Of a DNA stretch of 64,000 bases, positions 53,514 to 62,574 are shown piece after piece. Source of the stretch: Gemmatimonadetes bacterium SCN 70-22 (GTDB lineage Bacteria > Gemmatimonadota > Gemmatimonadetes > Gemmatimonadales > Gemmatimonadaceae). The number at the start of each line of letters is the position of its first letter. Position 1 is the first letter of the stretch. The notes under the pieces are model-generated. The model was not told the origin of the DNA. It worked only from the letters and a program-made list of their open reading frames with translations, and searched no databases. The position numbers were made by a program, and so were the translations under genes. The stretch covers positions 16,126-80,125 of the forward strand of contig MEDZ01000029.1 of NCBI GenBank assembly GCA_001724275.1. Reading direction: 5' to 3'.

Positions 53514-56500
53514 ATGCCCCCAGGGAGCACGATCCACCTTCGCACCCTCGGTGCGGCGGCGCTGCAACACATCGGCGACGACGGGGCCACCACCACCCTC
53601 CTCGACAGCTCCAAGCTTCTCGCCCTCCTCACCTACCTCAACGCCGCCCCCGCGCGCTCGGCCACACGCGACCACCTCGTCCAGCTCCTCTGGTCCGACC
53701 TCGACGAGGACGGCGGGCGCCACGCGCTCCGCCACCACCTCTGGCTCCTCAAGCAGAAGCTCGCCGATGTCGTCACCATCGACCGCGGCGAGACGCTGAC
53801 CCTCCGCGAGCCCATCCCCTGCGACCGCGACGAGCTCATGGCGGCGTCGGCCGAGGGCGACCTGGTCCAGGTCGTGTCGCTGTACCGCGGCGACTTCTTC
53901 CCCAATTTTGCAGCCGTGGGGGCCCAGGAGTTCGAGCACTGGTGCGAACGCGAGCGCACCACGCTGCGCTCGGTCTTCGTGCGCAGCGGACAGGTGGTCG
54001 TGAAGCAGTGGCTCGACCTGGGGCGCACCCGCGACGCCGTCGCCCTCGCTCGCCGCGTGCGCGACACCGATGCCTTCGACCTCGGCGGGTGGCGCCTCCT
54101 CCTCGAGACGCTGGTCGCCGCCCGCGACGTGGTCGGCGCCGCGGTGGAGGTCGATGCCCTCGAGCACTTCGCCCGCGAGGAAGGGGTGAACCTCGACGGC
54201 GCCACCCGCGCCGTCGTCGCCAGCGTCAAGCACCCGGCCGCCCCCGCCGTGACGCCCGACGAGCGCGTCGCCCTGCTCGCCACCCGCGAACTGGTGGGCC
54301 GCGAGGCCGAATTCGCCGCCCTCGTGCGGCGCTGGGACGAGACGGTGCGCGGACGGCTGCACGGCGTGCACCTGACGGGCCCGGCCGGGATGGGGAAGAC
54401 GCGGTTGCTGCAGGAGTTCGCGGCCCGGCTCGACTCCATGCGCCGCGACGTGGTGCACGCCCGCGCCGACTGGGCCAGCCGCACCATCGAGTGGTCGTTC
54501 GCCAGTGACCTCATCGGGCGGCTGTGCTCCCTCCCCGGCGCCCTCGGCGTCGCTCCGCGCACGGCGAGCGTCCTCGTGGCCCTCGCCCCCGCCGCCGCCG
54601 AGGTCTTCAAGGGGGCGAGCGCGACCGCCAACCAGGCCACCGAGACCGTGGCCCGGCGCGGCGCCCTGCGCGAACTCCTCGGCGCCCTGAGCGAGGAGCG
54701 CCCGCTGGCGCTCTTGCTCGATGACATGCACTGGTGCGACGGCACCTCGCGCGACGTCCTCTTCTCGGCGCTCGAGGGGCTCGACCGCCATCGCCTGATG
54801 GTCGTCGTCGCCGAGCGCGACCAGGTGGCGCGCGGCGTCCCGCGGAGCTTCGCCACCCTCCCGCTGTCGCCGCTCTCGCACCAGTCGGTGACCACCCTCG
54901 TCGCCTCCATCGCCCAGCTTCCCGAGGAGCCGTGGGCCGAGTCGCTCTGCGACCGGCTGGCGCGCCAGGTGGGTGGGTCACCGTTGCACCTGCTGGAGAC
55001 GCTGCAGCTGGCCGTGGAGCGCGGGGCGCTGCGGGTCGTCGATTCCACGTGGGAGCTGGGCGACATGCCGCTGCTCGATGCCCTCCTGGACTCGGGCGAG
55101 GCGCTGCGTGCGCGGGTCAACGCCCTCGGCGCCCGGCAGCGCGACTGCGTCCAGCTCCTGGCCTGCGTCGGCGCCCCGCTCCCGCTGGCCATCGTCGCCG
55201 AGTGTACCGAGGTGGGCGAGGAAGCGCTGAGCGGGGTGGTGGCGGAGCTGGAACGCAGCGGGATCGTGCGGCTGGCGGAGGGCGGGGTGGAGATCGCCCA
55301 CGACGAGATCGCCGAGGCCGCGCGGCGCGAGCTGAGCGAGGAAGAGCGGCGCGGGCTGGTGGGGCGGGCCGGCGTGGTGATGGCCCACCGCGGGCGCGAC
55401 ACCGCAACGCTGGCGCGCGCCGCCTCGCTGCTGATGAGCGCAGGGCGGGATGACGACTTGGTGGAGCTGTGCGACCGTTACGTGCGTCGCGCGCGGCGGC
55501 TGGGCGACCGGCGATCGGTGGACCGCCTGATCGCTGAGCTCCTCGGCTTGCGGACGGAGCCGCGGGAGCGGCGGGCGCTGGTGGCGCGGCTACCGTGGTG
55601 GCGCCGCGTGGGGCTCGACCTGCCGCGGCGGCGCTGGATTGCAGCTGCGGCGGTGGTGGCGAGCGTCGCGGTCGCGGCGGCGGCGGAGCAGCGGATGACG
55701 GCAGGGCCGGAGGGGGCGGTGATCAGCGTCGTCACCACCGATTCGGTCGATGCGAGGATCGTAACGGAGTACGTGGTGCCCAACGGGTGGGAGCGATCGG
55801 CCGAGCCGCTGGCACTCCAGCGAGTCGGGCGGCCGGTGCGGATCGACGCCAGCGACCTGATCACCGTACGCACTCCGCCGCTCGATTCGCTCCCCATCCT
55901 CCTCGCGCGGCACGTCAGGGACTCGGGGCTCACGGACCTCTTCGAGTATCGCCGCGACGGGACGATGCACCGTCTGACCTTCTCGCCGGGCGACGACGTG
56001 GAGCCCGTCTGGGCCCCAGACGGCTCGGCGATCGCCTTCGCCACCTCGCGCTGGGATGCGCTCGGGCGGCGCGACGTCGCGCTCCTCGACCGGCGAACGG
56101 GGCGCGTGACCCGCGTGACCTCGACCCCGGCGCGCGAGCACAGCGTGCACTGGAGCAACGACGGGACGCGGATCGCCTTCGTGCGAGATGCGGAGGGAGG
56201 CAAGGCGGCGAGCCTGTGCGTGGCCGCCGCCGATGGCGAGGACATCGACTGTCATGCGCTCGATCTCCCGGCGACGTACTTGATCGGTTGGACGGGCGAT
56301 GAGGAGGTGCTGCTGGCGGGGCAGGAGAGCGTGTATCCTGGCGCCTACCGCTACGACCTGCGCGCACGCACATCGACTCGACTCTCCGACGCCAGCGGAT
56401 CCTATGGACTGGTGCGTGGCGTCGGCATGGTCTGCCTCTGCCTCGATCCTGTCTCGGGCGAGCGCCAGTGGACGCTGCGCCCTCTCTCCCGCGACGGTCG

Positions 56501-57503
56501 CTTCGTGGAACTCCCCTTCAGCCGGAGCGGCCCCGTCGGCGTCGCAGAGGTCCAGGGCGGACCGAGGGGCGACCGCGCCTGGCTCGAAGCCATCGAGGTG
56601 GCCGACACCGTCGTGATTGCAGCTGGGGTCCCGCACCGGGTCGGGGCGTCGGGGCGGCTCGCCAGTGGCGCGAGGAGCGCGCTCCACGCACTCCGGTGGA
56701 CGAGCGCCGACACATCGGCCGTGGCCGTGACTCCTTCGGGCGAACTGGTGGGCCTCCGTGAGGGAGCGGCCGTTCGCGTCATCGTGTCGGCGGGGGGTTG
56801 GCGCACCGCTTCGCTGGTGGCCGTGGTGCGCAGCGTGCCTCCGGCACAGCTGGTCGCGGAGGACTGGCGCGGCGAGGTGGGCGAGCGGTGGCGCCTGTTC
56901 GGTGAGCCGTTTCCCGTCGTGAGGCGGCACGCCGATGGCACCCTCGCCCTCTCCAACCACGGCGACTCCGCCTACACCAGCGGCGCCTACTCGCGCCAGC
57001 GCTTTCCGTTGGGCGGCGGGCTCGCGCTCCGCGCCCGCCTGGCGAGCCACGTCACCATGACCCAATGGCAGACACAACGCCTCGAGCTGCTTGCGGGCTT
57101 CGCCGAGGACCGCCTGGCCGCGTGGGACCACCGCACGATGTACCCGTGGTCCGAGAAGCGCATGGCCGACCCTCGCGCGTCCTGCGAGTTCGAATATCCC
57201 ACGCCGCTGGAGGGGGACGGATTTCGCGATCGCATGACCGCCGCCGGAATCGTCATTTCCGGCGCACCTCCCCGACTTGGAAGCGGCGACTGGTTCGACG
57301 TGATCCTGCAGTGGCTCCCGGACGGACGGTGCGCCGTCATGCTCGACGGGCGACTGCTCAAGGTGAGCCAGTCCATCCAAACCGGTCAGGTGGCGCGCGT
57401 CATCACGTGGGGGAGTTCGGTGAACACGGAGATGCTCCTCGGCCCTCTGGAAGTCTGGCGAGGAGTCCTCCCTGAAGTGGCGCGCGCCCTGCGTAGTCCG
57501 TAG
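53514..57503 (+). CDS. membrane-spanning SARP-like regulator with ATPase, TolB propeller and lectin-like C-terminal domain
   Basis: A 1329-residue protein. Residues 1-95 form a winged-helix DNA-binding domain of the SARP/AfsR kind (HLRTLGAAAL start, RDHLVQLLWSDLDEDGGRHALR), and 100-250 a BTAD helical domain. An AAA/NB-ARC-like ATPase has Walker A GPAGMGKT at 289-296 and Walker B LLLDDMHW near 400, then a helical region to 700. A hydrophobic segment (about 708-725) would cross the membrane. The rest is extracytoplasmic: TolB-like propeller (about 770-1090) and a beta-sandwich of lectin/laminin-G type (about 1130-1325, with DWFDVILQWLPDGRC). It therefore looks like a one-piece transmembrane transcription factor. 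ATG 53514 was chosen; the codons before it are low-quality sequence. Confidence 0.85.
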   Translation: MPPGSTIHLRTLGAAALQHIGDDGATTTLLDSSKLLALLTYLNAAPARSATRDHLVQLLWSDLDEDGGRHALRHHLWLLKQKLADVVTIDRGETLTLREPIPCDRDELMAASAEGDLVQVVSLYRGDFFPNFAAVGAQEFEHWCERERTTLRSVFVRSGQVVVKQWLDLGRTRDAVALARRVRDTDAFDLGGWRLLLETLVAARDVVGAAVEVDALEHFAREEGVNLDGATRAVVASVKHPAAPAVTPDERVALLATRELVGREAEFAALVRRWDETVRGRLHGVHLTGPAGMGKTRLLQEFAARLDSMRRDVVHARADWASRTIEWSFASDLIGRLCSLPGALGVAPRTASVLVALAPAAAEVFKGASATANQATETVARRGALRELLGALSEERPLALLLDDMHWCDGTSRDVLFSALEGLDRHRLMVVVAERDQVARGVPRSFATLPLSPLSHQSVTTLVASIAQLPEEPWAESLCDRLARQVGGSPLHLLETLQLAVERGALRVVDSTWELGDMPLLDALLDSGEALRARVNALGARQRDCVQLLACVGAPLPLAIVAECTEVGEEALSGVVAELERSGIVRLAEGGVEIAHDEIAEAARRELSEEERRGLVGRAGVVMAHRGRDTATLARAASLLMSAGRDDDLVELCDRYVRRARRLGDRRSVDRLIAELLGLRTEPRERRALVARLPWWRRVGLDLPRRRWIAAAAVVASVAVAAAAEQRMTAGPEGAVISVVTTDSVDARIVTEYVVPNGWERSAEPLALQRVGRPVRIDASDLITVRTPPLDSLPILLARHVRDSGLTDLFEYRRDGTMHRLTFSPGDDVEPVWAPDGSAIAFATSRWDALGRRDVALLDRRTGRVTRVTSTPAREHSVHWSNDGTRIAFVRDAEGGKAASLCVAAADGEDIDCHALDLPATYLIGWTGDEEVLLAGQESVYPGAYRYDLRARTSTRLSDASGSYGLVRGVGMVCLCLDPVSGERQWTLRPLSRDGRFVELPFSRSGPVGVAEVQGGPRGDRAWLEAIEVADTVVIAAGVPHRVGASGRLASGARSALHALRWTSADTSAVAVTPSGELVGLREGAAVRVIVSAGGWRTASLVAVVRSVPPAQLVAEDWRGEVGERWRLFGEPFPVVRRHADGTLALSNHGDSAYTSGAYSRQRFPLGGGLALRARLASHVTMTQWQTQRLELLAGFAEDRLAAWDHRTMYPWSEKRMADPRASCEFEYPTPLEGDGFRDRMTAAGIVISGAPPRLGSGDWFDVILQWLPDGRCAVMLDGRLLKVSQSIQTGQVARVITWGSSVNTEMLLGPLEVWRGVLPEVARALRSP

Positions 57504-57534
57504 CCGCGCCGTGCCTTTCGACCGGCACCCGGCG
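57503..57534. terminator. bulged hairpin between convergent genes
   Basis: CGCGCCGTGCC (57503-57513) pairs with GGCA plus CGGCGCG (57522-57534) around a TTTCGACC loop, with a 2-nt bulge. It lies in the 40-nt gap between the convergent regulator and LOG genes and can serve both directions. Confidence 0.5.
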
Positions 57535-57543
57535 CGCCGTCGC

Positions 57544-58302
57544 TCACCCTGCAGCTGACGGTGTCCGCACCCTCGGCTCCAGGAACCACCACTTGGGCTT
57601 GTCCCCGCGGTGCTCGCGCTCCTGCCACATCGCCACCAGGCGCTCCTGCAGCAACGTCGTCGCCTCCTCGATGCTGTCGGCCACGTAGACGAACGAGAGC
57701 TCCTTCTGGCCGATCGTCCCCTCCGCCACCATGCGGTCCAGCTGCGCCAGCATCGGCGCCCAGTAGTCCTTGCCGTACAGGAGGATCGGGAAGTCCTCCA
57801 GCTTCCCCGTCTGGATGAGGGTGATCGCCTCGAACAGCTCGTCCAGCGTCCCCGCCCCTCCCGGCATCACCACGAAGCAGATGCTGTACTTGACGAGGAG
57901 CACCTTGCGAACGAAGAAGCGGTCGAAGATCAGGCTGATGTCGCAGTAGGGGTTCATCGCCTGCTCGTGCGGGAGGACGATGCCGCACCCGATGCTGCGC
58001 GCCCCCACGTCGCGCGCGCCGCGGTTGGCGGCCTCCATGACCCCCGGCCCGCCCCCGGTCATGATCGTGAACCCCACGCGCCCGACGCGTCGCGCCAGCT
58101 CACGGCTGGCCTCGTAGTACGGGTGGTCCTCCTTGAAGCGCGCGCTTCCGAAGAAGGTGACGCAGGGTCCCACGAAGTGCAGCCGGCGGAAGCCACGGAT
58201 GAACTCACCGGCGATGCTCAGGACATTGACGAGCTCGGACCAGCGGGAGCGCGGCCCTTCGAGGAAGCGGAGGTCGATGTGTCGGGGGTGATCGGGAGGC
58301 AT
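57544..58302 (-). CDS. LOG-family nucleotide phosphoribohydrolase
   Basis: A 252-residue protein of the LOG (lysine decarboxylase-like) family, which hydrolyses the N-glycosidic bond of nucleoside monophosphates, including cytokinin ribotides. The signature GGGPGVMEAANRGA and the catalytic PGGAGTLDE (about 147-155) are intact. It is longer than the minimal form, with an N-terminal extension (residues 1-45) and a basic C-terminus typical of the bacterial TIGR00730 group. Its physiological substrate in bacteria is often AMP-like. It converges with the regulator gene. Confidence 0.92.
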   Translation of the reverse strand: MPPDHPRHIDLRFLEGPRSRWSELVNVLSIAGEFIRGFRRLHFVGPCVTFFGSARFKEDHPYYEASRELARRVGRVGFTIMTGGGPGVMEAANRGARDVGARSIGCGIVLPHEQAMNPYCDISLIFDRFFVRKVLLVKYSICFVVMPGGAGTLDELFEAITLIQTGKLEDFPILLYGKDYWAPMLAQLDRMVAEGTIGQKELSFVYVADSIEEATTLLQERLVAMWQEREHRGDKPKWWFLEPRVRTPSAAG

Positions 58303-58533
58303 AGGTGACAGGTTCGGCCCTGGACTGGCGCGCTCCCACGGCCTTGCAGTCGTGCGGGGAGCGCGTGATTGCCGCGGATGACGGACCAGACCGCTGGCGG
58401 GTCTCTCAAGATACGGCCGCGCGCGGCACTACGTGGCCACGGGGAGGCGTCCCCGCCGGACTTTCAGCCGGCACCTTGCCGACGCACCCGAGCGCTGCGA
58501 GGATCAAGGCTCTCCCTCCATCGAGGTCTTGCC

Positions 58534-59076
58534 ATGCGCCGCACGCTCGCTCCCCTGACCTGCGCCGCGATCGTCGCTGCCGGCGCCCTGATCCCATCGG
58601 CCCTCCCTGGCCAGGCGCCGCAGCCCGATCCCAGCATTGCCGCGATGCGCTCCAACTGGGAGTCGGTGGTCCGCAACATCACCGCCGCGGCCGAGGAGTT
58701 GTCGGAAGCCGACTATGCCTATCGCCCAGTGGCGACGGTTCGAACGTTCGGTGAGCTGGTCGGCCACGTGGCCGGCTCGCAGAACCTCATGTGCGCCGCC
58801 GCGCTCGGCGACAAGCAGCCGGCCGAAGACGCCGTGGAGAAGGCAGCCAAGACCAAGGCCGCGCTCGTGGCAGCGCTCAAGGAGTCGACTGTCTACTGCG
58901 CCAAGGCGTACGGGATCCCTGCCGCATCGGCGGCGATGGGAGTCGAACTGTTCGGGATGAAGATGACGCGCGCCGGGGCGCTGGCGCTCAACGCGGTGCA
59001 CGACGGGGAGCACTACGGGAACATGGTGACGTACATGCGGATGAAGGGGATGGTGCCGCCGTCGAGCAGGCGGTAA
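58534..59076 (+). CDS. exported DinB-family protein, second copy
   Basis: A 180-residue protein with a signal peptide (about 1-27) and a DinB-like four-helix bundle. Metal ligands are H in GHVAGSQNL and two in HDGEHYG; the C-terminal VTYMRMKGMVPPS resembles the end of the first DinB protein (IAYARSNNVVPPW), suggesting a common exported subfamily. GAGG about 7 nt before ATG 58534 supports the start. A strong hairpin follows at 59105-59144. The biochemical role is unknown. Confidence 0.85.
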   Translation: MRRTLAPLTCAAIVAAGALIPSALPGQAPQPDPSIAAMRSNWESVVRNITAAAEELSEADYAYRPVATVRTFGELVGHVAGSQNLMCAAALGDKQPAEDAVEKAAKTKAALVAALKESTVYCAKAYGIPAASAAMGVELFGMKMTRAGALALNAVHDGEHYGNMVTYMRMKGMVPPSSRR

Positions 59077-59104
59077 AGGCAGCGGTGCACTCCAGCCAGC
59101 GTGC

Positions 59105-59144
59105 CGCCCCATGTGATCTTCTCAAGCGAGGATCACACGGGGCG
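59105..59144. terminator. 14-bp hairpin after the second DinB gene
   Basis: CGCCCCATGTGATC (59105-59118) and GATCACACGGGGCG (59131-59144) form a stem with one mismatch and a 12-nt loop, 29 nt after the DinB stop. No T-run follows. It is the best terminator candidate between DinB and the small protein gene. Confidence 0.6.
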
Positions 59145-59266
59145 CGTCGCCCTGAGCTGCTGGCATCCCTCTACATGTCCGGATACTCGGCGACGATGAG
59201 GTCCACCTCATGGCGAGATCAGTCGTCCTTCATGCCGTGAACAGCCATGCCGCCCAGGAGTTGTGC

Positions 59267-59428
59267 ATGGACACCATTTCACTTCCGCGCTCACTGGCCG
59301 AGGAGCTCATGATCGCCCTCAATCACATGCGCAACCAGCCCTCCGGCGGACAACGGTGGAGGACGACCTATGAGCTGGCCGTCGAACTCAGTCGCGTGCT
59401 GAAGGCATCACAGGGCGTCCAGTCGTGA
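59267..59428 (+). CDS. 53-residue protein of unknown function
   Basis: ATG 59267 lies 6 nt after AGGAG (59256-59260), an ideal Shine-Dalgarno arrangement, which supports this short gene strongly. The product (53 residues) begins MDTISLPRSLAEELMIAL and is predicted helical with a polar, basic C-terminal half (QRWRTTYELAVELSRVLK). The short strand followed by a helix resembles the start of ribbon-helix-helix or AbrB-like DNA-binding proteins, but no firm family match can be claimed. It stands alone before the convergent helicase gene. Confidence 0.65.
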   Translation: MDTISLPRSLAEELMIALNHMRNQPSGGQRWRTTYELAVELSRVLKASQGVQS

Positions 59429-59523
59429 TCGGCGCGATCCATCAGCGAGCGTCGCTACACGTGTATTGCAGTCGGCATTTTGCTCGGCGCATCGCCGCGC
59501 GACGAAGCGCCCCGACGGCGCAC

Positions 59524-61530
59524 TCATGTCGCGATCACCGGAAGCCCCAGGTCCTGCAGGTAATCGAACGTTCCCTGGTAGAATGAAGGGGCCCGCGTCA
59601 CATCGTCCCCATCGCCCGGCGGAACGAAGACCACCATCCCCTGTCGCGCACGCGTCAGGAGAACTCGGTAGGCATTGATCTGGTATCGGCGACGGTCTTC
59701 CTTGTGGACCCGCGTCCACTGATCGCCCCGGAAGGCGTGATGCGACCAGCCGCCATTCCCTCTCCGCAGGTCGGCATCCCAGCTGACACACGTCCAGTCC
59801 AGCTCGAGCCCCTGCACCTGGAATTCCGTCGCAGCGTCCTCGAGAAAGGAAGATGATCGGGTGTCGCTCGGCTCGTCGAGGAAGTAGTGCACCGGGTCGA
59901 TGCTCACCCGCACGTCTATCGCGTGCGGCTTGAGCCGCTGCGCTTGTGACGACGCGACGATGCCCGCGCGCTCGGACCCTCGTGCCTGCCTGCGCAGCCA
60001 TCGACGTGCCACGTGCAGGTCGCGCGTGAGGACAATAGGATACCTGGCGCCGAGGGCGCGTAGCAGCTCCCTCGCCGTCCGCACCTCGCCGTCCAGCGCT
60101 GCCTTGACGAAGGCGGAGACGTGTTCCGCGCGAAAGGATCGCATCGAGACGGCCAAGTGGAGGTGCGGCTCGAGCCTCACACGCCCGGAGTCGACGAGCG
60201 CGGCGAGCTGCTCACCGATCGCGTACTCCGAATCATGCAGGTTGGGCGAGATGTACAACTCCCACCCCGGGAACTCGTCACCTACAGCAGTGAGCCACTC
60301 GCCGACCCCCGCCTCACCCGTGTGAATCTCCTGCCCTCCACCCACCAGGCAGACGACGACTGACCAGTCTGGGTGCCGATCCATGTACGACAGCAGGAAT
60401 GCTGGCTCCGACTGGTTGAAATCGGGTCGCTTCTTCCGACGCCTCATGAAGTCGGAGGTCTTTTCCTTCGTCCAGGCTCGCTGGCTCTCGTCGAAAATGA
60501 CGACGCGATCAATGGGAGGGCGGGATTCGTCGCGCAGCCCGTCGTCCCGAAAGTGGTGGACGTTCTGGATGAACGCTTTCACCGGCTGCGCAACAACTCC
60601 CTTGCGGACACGCTCTCCCCTCGCCTTTCGCCGCTCCAGGTCGTCGCGGGTGAGCGCCTCCCTCAGCACGGCAACGAGCGGACCATTGCCAGAGAGATAC
60701 ACGGCGTGCGTTTCACCTGCATCCCGTCGTTGCGTGGCCACGTTGAGACCGACCAGTGTCTTTCCTGCGCCGGGAACACCCGTGATGAAGACGATGGCCT
60801 TCTGGCCAGCTAGTCTCGCCCGATCGATGATCTCTTCCACTCGACGTGAGGTGACACCGATGTTGACGGCGCCAGCATCATTGCGCGAGATCGCCTCGAC
60901 CGCGTGATTGGCGTAGAGCGCGCGGGCAGCTTGGATGATCGTCGGCGTCGGGCGATATGGTGCACGCCCCCACTCAGCTCCGTCGAGAGTGGGTCCAGCT
61001 GCCTGACGTATCGCCTCCAGAACCGCCACCGCAAGCGTATTCGTGTTGCATCGTCTCGGTGGACGCACGCCATCGGCATGGGGTGCGTTCCACTCCGAAT
61101 CAGCGAACGCAGCCTCCGTGGCCATCAAGATCGGGAAGATGTCGGCGGCGTGGCTCGCTTCATGAAAGTTCTTGAGGTCGAGCGCGTAGTCCCAAGCTTG
61201 TTCATAGTCCGCGCGACGATACTCCCGCTCGCCGACCTTGAATTCGATGAGGATGACGGCACGGCCCACGATTGCGACAGCGTCGATACGGCTGCCGAGT
61301 CGCGGCACCTCGAACTCGAGGTAGAGCCACCCTCCCAACGAGTCGAGCGCCGTCCGGAGCAACGGCAGTTGGCGATGCCATGCATCCGCCTGTGCCACAT
61401 CGACGTCGAAAGGACTGGACGACGTGAGGTCACCGATGATCGACCTCGCGCCCTCACTCCGGAACTGTTCGATCGGCGCCGCATACCACGCCGACGGGCG
61501 AACGGGAACGCGATTCACTGATGGCGACAT
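59524..61530 (-). CDS. PD-(D/E)XK nuclease fused to DUF2075 helicase
   Basis: A 668-residue protein. The N-terminus carries a restriction-endonuclease-like core: RIDAVAI with D83 and IEFKVGE with E96 and K98, spaced as in PD-(D/E)XK nucleases. The C-terminal part is a superfamily 1-like DUF2075 helicase with Walker A GVPGAGKT (251-258), Walker B VIFDESQ (D347, E348), VQGLELDW and the arginine-finger motif YRVLLTRARQGM. Sampled 60-base lines of the gene give 58, 60, 62 and 72 % G+C, lower than two neighbouring-type lines sampled (73 and 83 %), suggesting transfer. Related fusions are candidate phage-defence or DNA-repair proteins. ATG 61530 has no clear ribosome binding site. Confidence 0.82.
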   Translation of the reverse strand: MSPSVNRVPVRPSAWYAAPIEQFRSEGARSIIGDLTSSSPFDVDVAQADAWHRQLPLLRTALDSLGGWLYLEFEVPRLGSRIDAVAIVGRAVILIEFKVGEREYRRADYEQAWDYALDLKNFHEASHAADIFPILMATEAAFADSEWNAPHADGVRPPRRCNTNTLAVAVLEAIRQAAGPTLDGAEWGRAPYRPTPTIIQAARALYANHAVEAISRNDAGAVNIGVTSRRVEEIIDRARLAGQKAIVFITGVPGAGKTLVGLNVATQRRDAGETHAVYLSGNGPLVAVLREALTRDDLERRKARGERVRKGVVAQPVKAFIQNVHHFRDDGLRDESRPPIDRVVIFDESQRAWTKEKTSDFMRRRKKRPDFNQSEPAFLLSYMDRHPDWSVVVCLVGGGQEIHTGEAGVGEWLTAVGDEFPGWELYISPNLHDSEYAIGEQLAALVDSGRVRLEPHLHLAVSMRSFRAEHVSAFVKAALDGEVRTARELLRALGARYPIVLTRDLHVARRWLRRQARGSERAGIVASSQAQRLKPHAIDVRVSIDPVHYFLDEPSDTRSSSFLEDAATEFQVQGLELDWTCVSWDADLRRGNGGWSHHAFRGDQWTRVHKEDRRRYQINAYRVLLTRARQGMVVFVPPGDGDDVTRAPSFYQGTFDYLQDLGLPVIAT

Positions 61531-61755
61531 GCCTGCATACTGGCGATCGGGGGTGACAGTCCGCCAGGACGAGTCGCACTTCTGCGCTGGCCTCCGTTAC
61601 CAGTGTCACGCGCGGACGACCGAGACGACAGTGTTGCAGGAGCGGCTCGACCCGCGGAGGGCGAGTTGCCGGATTCCCCAACGCAATCGCATGCGGCCGG
61701 CCCCCAGCGCAGCGGACACCTCGGGCTCCAGAGCCTGCGCTCGCGCGTTGCGCCC

Positions 61756-62574
61756 CTACCCCCCCACCCCAAACCTCCCCCACACCTCCCCCACATCCTC
61801 CAGCGTCACCACCCGCCACCCGTCAGCCGCAAACCGCCCCCACTCCTCACCCGTCGGGTACGTGTAGTAGCGCCCCCCCGCCTGCTCGCTCACCGCCAGC
61901 GCCTCGCCGCGCAACACGCGCTGCACCGCACTCCCCAGCGCCGCCACCCCCGGCCCATACAGCTGCGCGACGTGCCAGAACAACGACCGCGACCGATCCA
62001 CCGCGGTCCGCGTCGTCGCCACGATCTCCCCGGTGTCGATGGTCCCGTCCGAGATGTAGTGCACCGTGCACCCGATCTCAGAGTCGCCGTTGGCCAGCGC
62101 CCGAAATGTGGCCAGCACGCCGCGATACGCGGGGAGCAGCCCGGAGTGCAGGTTGAGCACCCCCAGCGGCGGAATCGCAAGGACGTGCGACTTGAAGATC
62201 GCCCCATACCGAATGGACACGACCAGGTCGGGCCCCTGCGCGCGCACCCAGGCAAGCCCGTCGTCGCTGTTTGGGTGCGGGAGCGGGGTAACGGGGATCC
62301 CGCGGCGCGCGGTGAGCTCGCCGAAGGTCAGCGCGCGCGTGCCGTCATCCGGGAGGTTGGCGCGCTCGACCAGGGGGAAGAGGAGCTCGAGCGGGATCGC
62401 CTGCTCCGCCAGCCGAAACTCGCGGCGCTCCGGCGGTTCGTCGGCATCGCCGCCCGGCTTGCCGACGCGCTGGGTGAGGGCGATGGAGACGTCATGACCA
62501 GCCAGCCACGGGAGGAGGCGGTTGATGGCCAGGCAGCTGAAGACGTCGGCGTTGAGGCAGGCGAGGATGCGCAT
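61756..62574 (-). CDS. formyltransferase-fold protein
   Basis: A 272-residue protein of the Formyl_trans_N family. The catalytic triad is present: N131 and H133 in LNLHSGLLPAYRG and D170 in ISDGTIDTGEIV. There is no C-terminal Fmt domain; the last 60 residues are unique. Similar one-domain proteins act as formyl- or hydroxymethyl-transferases on amino sugars or other acceptors, usually with 10-formyl-THF, but the substrate here is unknown. The extreme 3' end is a G-rich tract on the coding strand. The gene stands apart from neighbours on the same strand. Confidence 0.82.
   Translation of the reverse strand: MRILACLNADVFSCLAINRLLPWLAGHDVSIALTQRVGKPGGDADEPPERREFRLAEQAIPLELLFPLVERANLPDDGTRALTFGELTARRGIPVTPLPHPNSDDGLAWVRAQGPDLVVSIRYGAIFKSHVLAIPPLGVLNLHSGLLPAYRGVLATFRALANGDSEIGCTVHYISDGTIDTGEIVATTRTAVDRSRSLFWHVAQLYGPGVAALGSAVQRVLRGEALAVSEQAGGRYYTYPTGEEWGRFAADGWRVVTLEDVGEVWGRFGVGG

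Noticed and set aside
61531..61755. Possible gene between the helicase and formyltransferase genes
   Set aside because: Short overlapping frames on both strands lack starts with ribosome binding sites and show no domain features; it is treated as non-coding.
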